From an uncultured Bacilli bacterium (GTDB lineage: Bacteria > Bacillota_I > Bacilli_A > RF39 > UBA660), in NCBI GenBank assembly GCA_934096175.1, contig CAKOLG010000016.1, positions 1-25,459 on the forward strand: a stretch of 25,459 nucleotides of DNA, written 5' to 3'. The position numbers were made by a program, and so were the translations under genes. Positions 23,397 to 25,459 of the stretch are shown here, in pieces; position 1 is the first letter of the stretch; each line of letters opens with the position of its first letter. Under the pieces are notes generated by a model. It worked only from the letters and a program-made list of their open reading frames with translations, did not search any database and was not told where the DNA came from.

Positions 23397-23417
23397 AGTA
23401 TATATTATTTATATACT
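23397..23417. repeat. Perfect inverted repeat downstream of the right-end promoter
   Basis: AGTATATA (23397-23404), loop TTATT, TATATACT (23410-23417). It starts nine bases after the TATAAT box and is therefore placed like an operator covering the start site. All A/T-rich, so chance cannot be excluded. Confidence 0.5.
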
Positions 23418-23495
23418 CAAATTAATTAATCTTGAGAACGAATGGATACATTGTGTGCATTTTGTGTTCATTGAGAAGAAAACACATAGTAAAAA

Positions 23496-23512
23496 TAGTA
23501 CAAATAATACTA
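23496..23512. repeat. 17-base dyad repeat, copy 1 (attachment-region)
   Basis: TAGTACAAATAATACTA, identical to 23577-23593. In this copy the arms extend by three bases on each side, to AAATAGTA and TACTATTT. It is probably an integrase or excisionase binding site. Confidence 0.7.
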
Positions 23513-23576
23513 TTTATACATAACCTTACCAGAACTATTCAGACCTTTAAAAACATATAATACAGATAGTTTTACA

Positions 23577-23593
23577 TAGTACAAATAATACTA
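23577..23593. repeat. 17-base dyad repeat, copy 2 (attachment-region)
   Basis: The exact second copy of TAGTACAAATAATACTA, 81 bases after the first and 12 bases before the SEC-C fragment. Spacing and position suit arm-type or core-adjacent recombinase sites. Confidence 0.7.
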
Positions 23594-23605
23594 GAAAAGG
23601 ATGAA

Positions 23606-23649
23606 CATGTGGAAGTGGAAAAAAGTATAAAAACTGTTGTGGTAAATAA
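23606..23649 (+). pseudogene. 3'-end fragment of a SEC-C domain gene (probable attachment core)
   Basis: The bases read CGSGKKYKNCCGK followed by TAA (23608-23649). This is the C-terminal zinc-binding SEC-C signature (CxC...CC) found at the end of SecA and of other SEC-C proteins. Upstream the frame is broken by TGA at 23602-23604, and similarity to the expected CPCGSG fails at about 23606. So only the last 13 codons and stop are present. This is what remains at one end when a tyrosine integrase inserts an element into the 3' end of a gene. SecA or another SEC-C protein cannot be distinguished from 13 residues. Confidence 0.78.
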
Positions 23650-23659
23650 CCTCGCAAAC

Positions 23660-23674
23660 CCTTATAAAATAAGG
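23660..23674. repeat. Perfect small inverted repeat after the SEC-C fragment
   Basis: CCTTAT AAA ATAAGG (23660-23674), eleven bases after the SEC-C stop codon. It could be the host gene's terminator remnant or a recombinase core dyad around a short crossover. No T run follows directly, so a terminator is less likely. Confidence 0.5.
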
Positions 23675-23702
23675 AATTGTTAAAAATAGAAAAAATGATA
23701 AA

Positions 23703-23820
23703 TTTGTCCACAGATGACAATTTGTCCACGATTTGTCCACATAGCATAAATAATGTGGACAGAATCGAGAAAACCCCATAAAAATCAATAAAAAATCTAC
23801 GTGGACAATTATTGTGGACA
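23703..23820. repeat. Array of six TGTCCAC/GTGGACA sites (putative arm-type sites)
   Basis: TTTGTCCAC occurs three times in direct orientation (23703-23711, 23721-23729, 23732-23740) and the reverse GTGGACA three times (23755-23761, 23801-23807, 23814-23820), giving a roughly symmetric array of 118 bases. It lies directly upstream of integrase 2 and right of the SEC-C fragment. Most likely these are binding sites for an integrase arm-binding domain. They also resemble DnaA boxes (TTATCCACA) at eight of nine positions where an A follows, so a replication function is the alternative. Confidence 0.72.
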
Positions 23821-23832
23821 TAGTTATATAAA

Positions 23833-23861
23833 ATGTCAGCATTCGAAATGCTGGCATTTTT
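23833..23861. terminator. Strong hairpin/terminator between the repeat array and integrase 2
   Basis: ATGTCAGCATT (23833-23843) pairs with AATGCTGGCAT (23847-23857) with one G-U pair and loop CGA, followed by TTTT. It would insulate integrase 2 from transcripts entering from the ICE side. The apparent in-frame start of integrase 2 at 23833 falls in this stem and is not used. Confidence 0.72.
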
Positions 23862-23898
23862 CCGTTTCATTAAGTTTTATAATGAAGGAGAGATAACT

Positions 23899-25209
23899 AT
23901 GGTAAGCGTAAGAAAACGTGGAAAGGTATATGAATACCGATTTGAAATTGCAACAGTTGAGGGAACAAGAAAATGGATAACAAAGTCAGGGTATCCAACA
24001 AAAGCAGAGGCTTTTAAAGAAGGCGCAAAAGCCTATAATGATTTTTACTACAATGGTCAAAAGACGCAGTTAAGAGAAAATATGTCGTATGCAGATTTTT
24101 TAGATTATTGGATAGATAATTATGCAAGTTTCAATTTGCATTACTCTACTACAATATCTTATATAAACATTATTAAAAATCACGTAAAACCAAGAGTAGG
24201 ATTTTATAAATTATGGCAATTAGATACACGCCTTTTACAGGAGTTTATCAATAAAATATATGTTGAGTATGGCTTTTCAAAAAACTATATGGCGAGTATT
24301 TTAAAAGTGGTTAAAGGCTCGTTAAAATATGCGTGTTACACATTAAATTATATTAACACTAATCCTGCTGAACACGTCCACGCACCAAGAATAGATAAAA
24401 TTGGAAAAGATCCTGCACATATATTTACACAAGAAGAAATAGAAAGAATATTAGATAGATTTAAAGGTACACATTCAATATATTATGCTTTTTTAACTGC
24501 TTATTATACAGGAATGAGAGTGTCAGAAGTATATGGTTTAACTTGGGACTGCGTTGATTTTGAAAAGAAAACATTAACAATAAATAAAAACATTATTAAG
24601 AAAAATCAATATGGTTTACCAAAAAGAAAAAATATAACAAAAGGACATTCTGTTGGTGTTTGGTATTATGGGGATTGTAAAAATCCTCAAAGTAGAAGAA
24701 CTATTTCTATTGGAGATACGCTAGTAAATGCATTAAAAGATTATAAAAAAGAACAAGAAGAAAATAGAAAATTCTATGGAGATTCTTATCTTTGCTATTA
24801 TGAAAAGAAAGTAATAAATGAAATTACTAAAAGAGAACAAACAAAATTGATAGAAGCAAATGCAGAATTAGAATTACCTTTACCAGAAGCACAATTAGTT
24901 TTTGTAAAAGATAATGGACAATTTTTAGGAACAGATTCACCGAAGTATGCATTTAAAGTTATTCATTATGAATTGGGAATTAACAGTAGGTTTCACGATT
25001 TTAGAGATACACACGCAACAAAACTTATTGAGAGTGGTGCAGATATTAAAGCAGTATCAAAGAGATTAGGACATTCTACTATTCAAACAACATATAATAT
25101 ATATGTTAGAGTAACGAATAAAATGGAAAGTGATACAGTAGATAGATTTGAAAAATATACTACAACACTTGATATTCCACAAACAGCAGAAATTCCTTAT
25201 CAAGTATAA
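23899..25209 (+). CDS. Tyrosine recombinase/integrase 2
   Basis: A 436-residue integrase homologous to integrase 1 along its full length (KRGKVYEYRFEIA at the start of both). Arm-binding N-terminus (about 1-60), core-binding domain (about 65-165), catalytic domain with R207 (TGMRVSEV), H366-x-x-R369 (FHDFRDTHATKLI), H392 (LGHSTIQTT) and Tyr402. All canonical residues are present. ATG 23899 is chosen for GAAGGAG at 23884-23890. No excisionase gene is next to it. Because a SEC-C fragment, a different repeat family and a terminator separate it from integrase 1, it probably belongs to a second element or remnant whose body lies to the right of the window. Confidence 0.9.
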   Translation: MVSVRKRGKVYEYRFEIATVEGTRKWITKSGYPTKAEAFKEGAKAYNDFYYNGQKTQLRENMSYADFLDYWIDNYASFNLHYSTTISYINIIKNHVKPRVGFYKLWQLDTRLLQEFINKIYVEYGFSKNYMASILKVVKGSLKYACYTLNYINTNPAEHVHAPRIDKIGKDPAHIFTQEEIERILDRFKGTHSIYYAFLTAYYTGMRVSEVYGLTWDCVDFEKKTLTINKNIIKKNQYGLPKRKNITKGHSVGVWYYGDCKNPQSRRTISIGDTLVNALKDYKKEQEENRKFYGDSYLCYYEKKVINEITKREQTKLIEANAELELPLPEAQLVFVKDNGQFLGTDSPKYAFKVIHYELGINSRFHDFRDTHATKLIESGADIKAVSKRLGHSTIQTTYNIYVRVTNKMESDTVDRFEKYTTTLDIPQTAEIPYQV

Positions 25210-25232
25210 ATAACATTAAAGGGGGAATAAAT

Positions 25233-25379
25233 ATGTTTAAAAAGAAAATAAAAGTACATATATACAAAAATGAAATTTCATTAGTTTTGAAAGCCTTAAA
25301 CGAATTTAGAAATGAGGCAATAGGAAAAGGTAGATATACAGATTGTATTGATGAACTAATAATGAAATTAAATAAATAA
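25233..25379 (+). CDS. Unknown small protein downstream of integrase 2 (48 aa)
   Basis: A 48-residue basic protein (MFKKKIKVHIYKNEISLVLK, then ALNEFRNEAIGKGRYTDCID and a short helix). GGGGG lies six to ten bases before ATG 25233, and a terminator follows seven bases after the stop, so it is a credible gene co-transcribed with integrase 2. It may be a small helical DNA-binding or regulatory protein of the second element, but no motif proves this. Confidence 0.6.
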   Translation: MFKKKIKVHIYKNEISLVLKALNEFRNEAIGKGRYTDCIDELIMKLNK

Positions 25380-25385
25380 CATTTT

Positions 25386-25417
25386 GAACTGATTAAAAAT
25401 GGTCAGTTCTTTTTTTA
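25386..25417 (+). terminator. Rho-independent terminator after the 48-aa gene
   Basis: GAACTGA (25386-25392) pairs with TCAGTTC (25403-25409), followed by TTTTTTTT. It ends the integrase 2 transcript. In the remaining 42 bases I recognise nothing. Confidence 0.8.
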
Positions 25418-25459
25418 TGCCAGAAATGGAATACATAGCCATCTTATTAAATTAAGGTG

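Larger units (their letters stand above)
23312..23898. other. Non-coding attachment/junction region between the two integrases
   Basis: 587 bases without a supported gene. In order: integrase 1 terminator, outward promoter, A/T dyad, two copies of the 17-base dyad repeat, the SEC-C 3'-end fragment, a small inverted repeat, the six-site TGTCCAC array, a strong hairpin, then the integrase 2 ribosome site. Open frames on the minus strand (about 23547-23870) cross these repeats and have no ribosome site or protein-like content. The stretch reads as the seam between two mobile elements. Confidence 0.72.

Noticed and set aside
23317..23593. CRISPR array or similar regular repeat
   Set aside because: Repeats are short, few and irregularly spaced, and no cas gene is present in the window.
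23703..23820. Chromosomal or plasmid origin of replication from DnaA-like boxes
   Set aside because: The sites differ from TTATCCACA at a conserved position, no replication initiator gene is nearby, and the integrase context explains the array better. Kept only as an alternative.
23547..23870. Two overlapping minus-strand open frames (about 88 and 107 codons)
   Set aside because: They cross the repeat arrays, the SEC-C fragment and the terminator hairpin, lack a ribosome site and have a Phe/Cys-rich composition expected from reverse reading of AT-rich repeats.

Overview
The window is very AT-rich, uses the standard bacterial code (TGA works as a stop, for example at 8876-8878) and carries strong AAGGAG-type ribosome sites. 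A PrgI/VirB4-type Gram-positive secretion system, a class B sortase and tyrosine integrases all point to a low-GC Bacillota host, probably gut-associated. I cannot name the species. Apart from the last 2 kb, almost everything lies on the + strand and reads as one integrative and conjugative element (ICE), followed at its right end by a second integrase.

Layout: (1) 1-8878, mating-pair machinery: a VirD4 coupling ATPase lacking its usual N-terminus, a VirB2/Maff2-like small membrane protein, a VirB6/TrbL-like protein, a PrgI (VirB3-like) protein, the VirB4 ATPase, a membrane-anchored CHAP cell-wall hydrolase, and two membrane proteins with extracellular Ig-like (DUF5011-type) domains. (2) 8917-9413, two small unknown genes. 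(3) 9411-17142, a module that opens with a Cro/CI-type regulator and contains SSB, a HAD 5'-nucleotidase-like protein, an ArdC-like antirestriction/zincin protein, a tandem pair of unknown paralogues and several orphans. (4) 17143-17298, a structured non-coding stretch, the likely oriT. (5) 17299-20300, mobilisation genes: a protein with an internal duplication, a MobC-like protein and a MOBP-type relaxase. (6) 20323-21728, a small tail-bearing protein, an unknown gene with its own promoter, and sortase B. (7) 21801-23311, excisionase and tyrosine integrase. (8) 23312-23898, a non-coding attachment region with a SEC-C gene fragment flanked by two different repeat families. (9) 23899-25379, a second related integrase and a 48-aa ORF.

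How the parts probably work together: Int and Xis excise the element from a site at the 3' end of a SEC-C gene. The relaxase and accessory proteins nick at oriT. VirD4 hands the strand to the VirB4-PrgI-VirB6 channel, with the CHAP enzyme opening the wall. The ArdC-like protein and SSB would protect incoming single-stranded DNA. An operator-like element found only before the VirB2-like gene and before the Cro/CI regulator suggests that one repressor controls both modules.

Most interesting observations: (a) at least six sequence-unrelated proteins, all from the accessory module and the gene after the relaxase, end in the same short acidic tail, roughly (L/Q)-E-(I/M)-E-(I/M/Y), which could be a shared targeting signal; (b) the junction at 23496-23820, where a SEC-C 3' end lies between two distinct repeat arrays next to two related integrases, looks like the seam between tandem elements; (c) the duplicated operator. 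All functional calls come from reading the sequence; no database search was possible.
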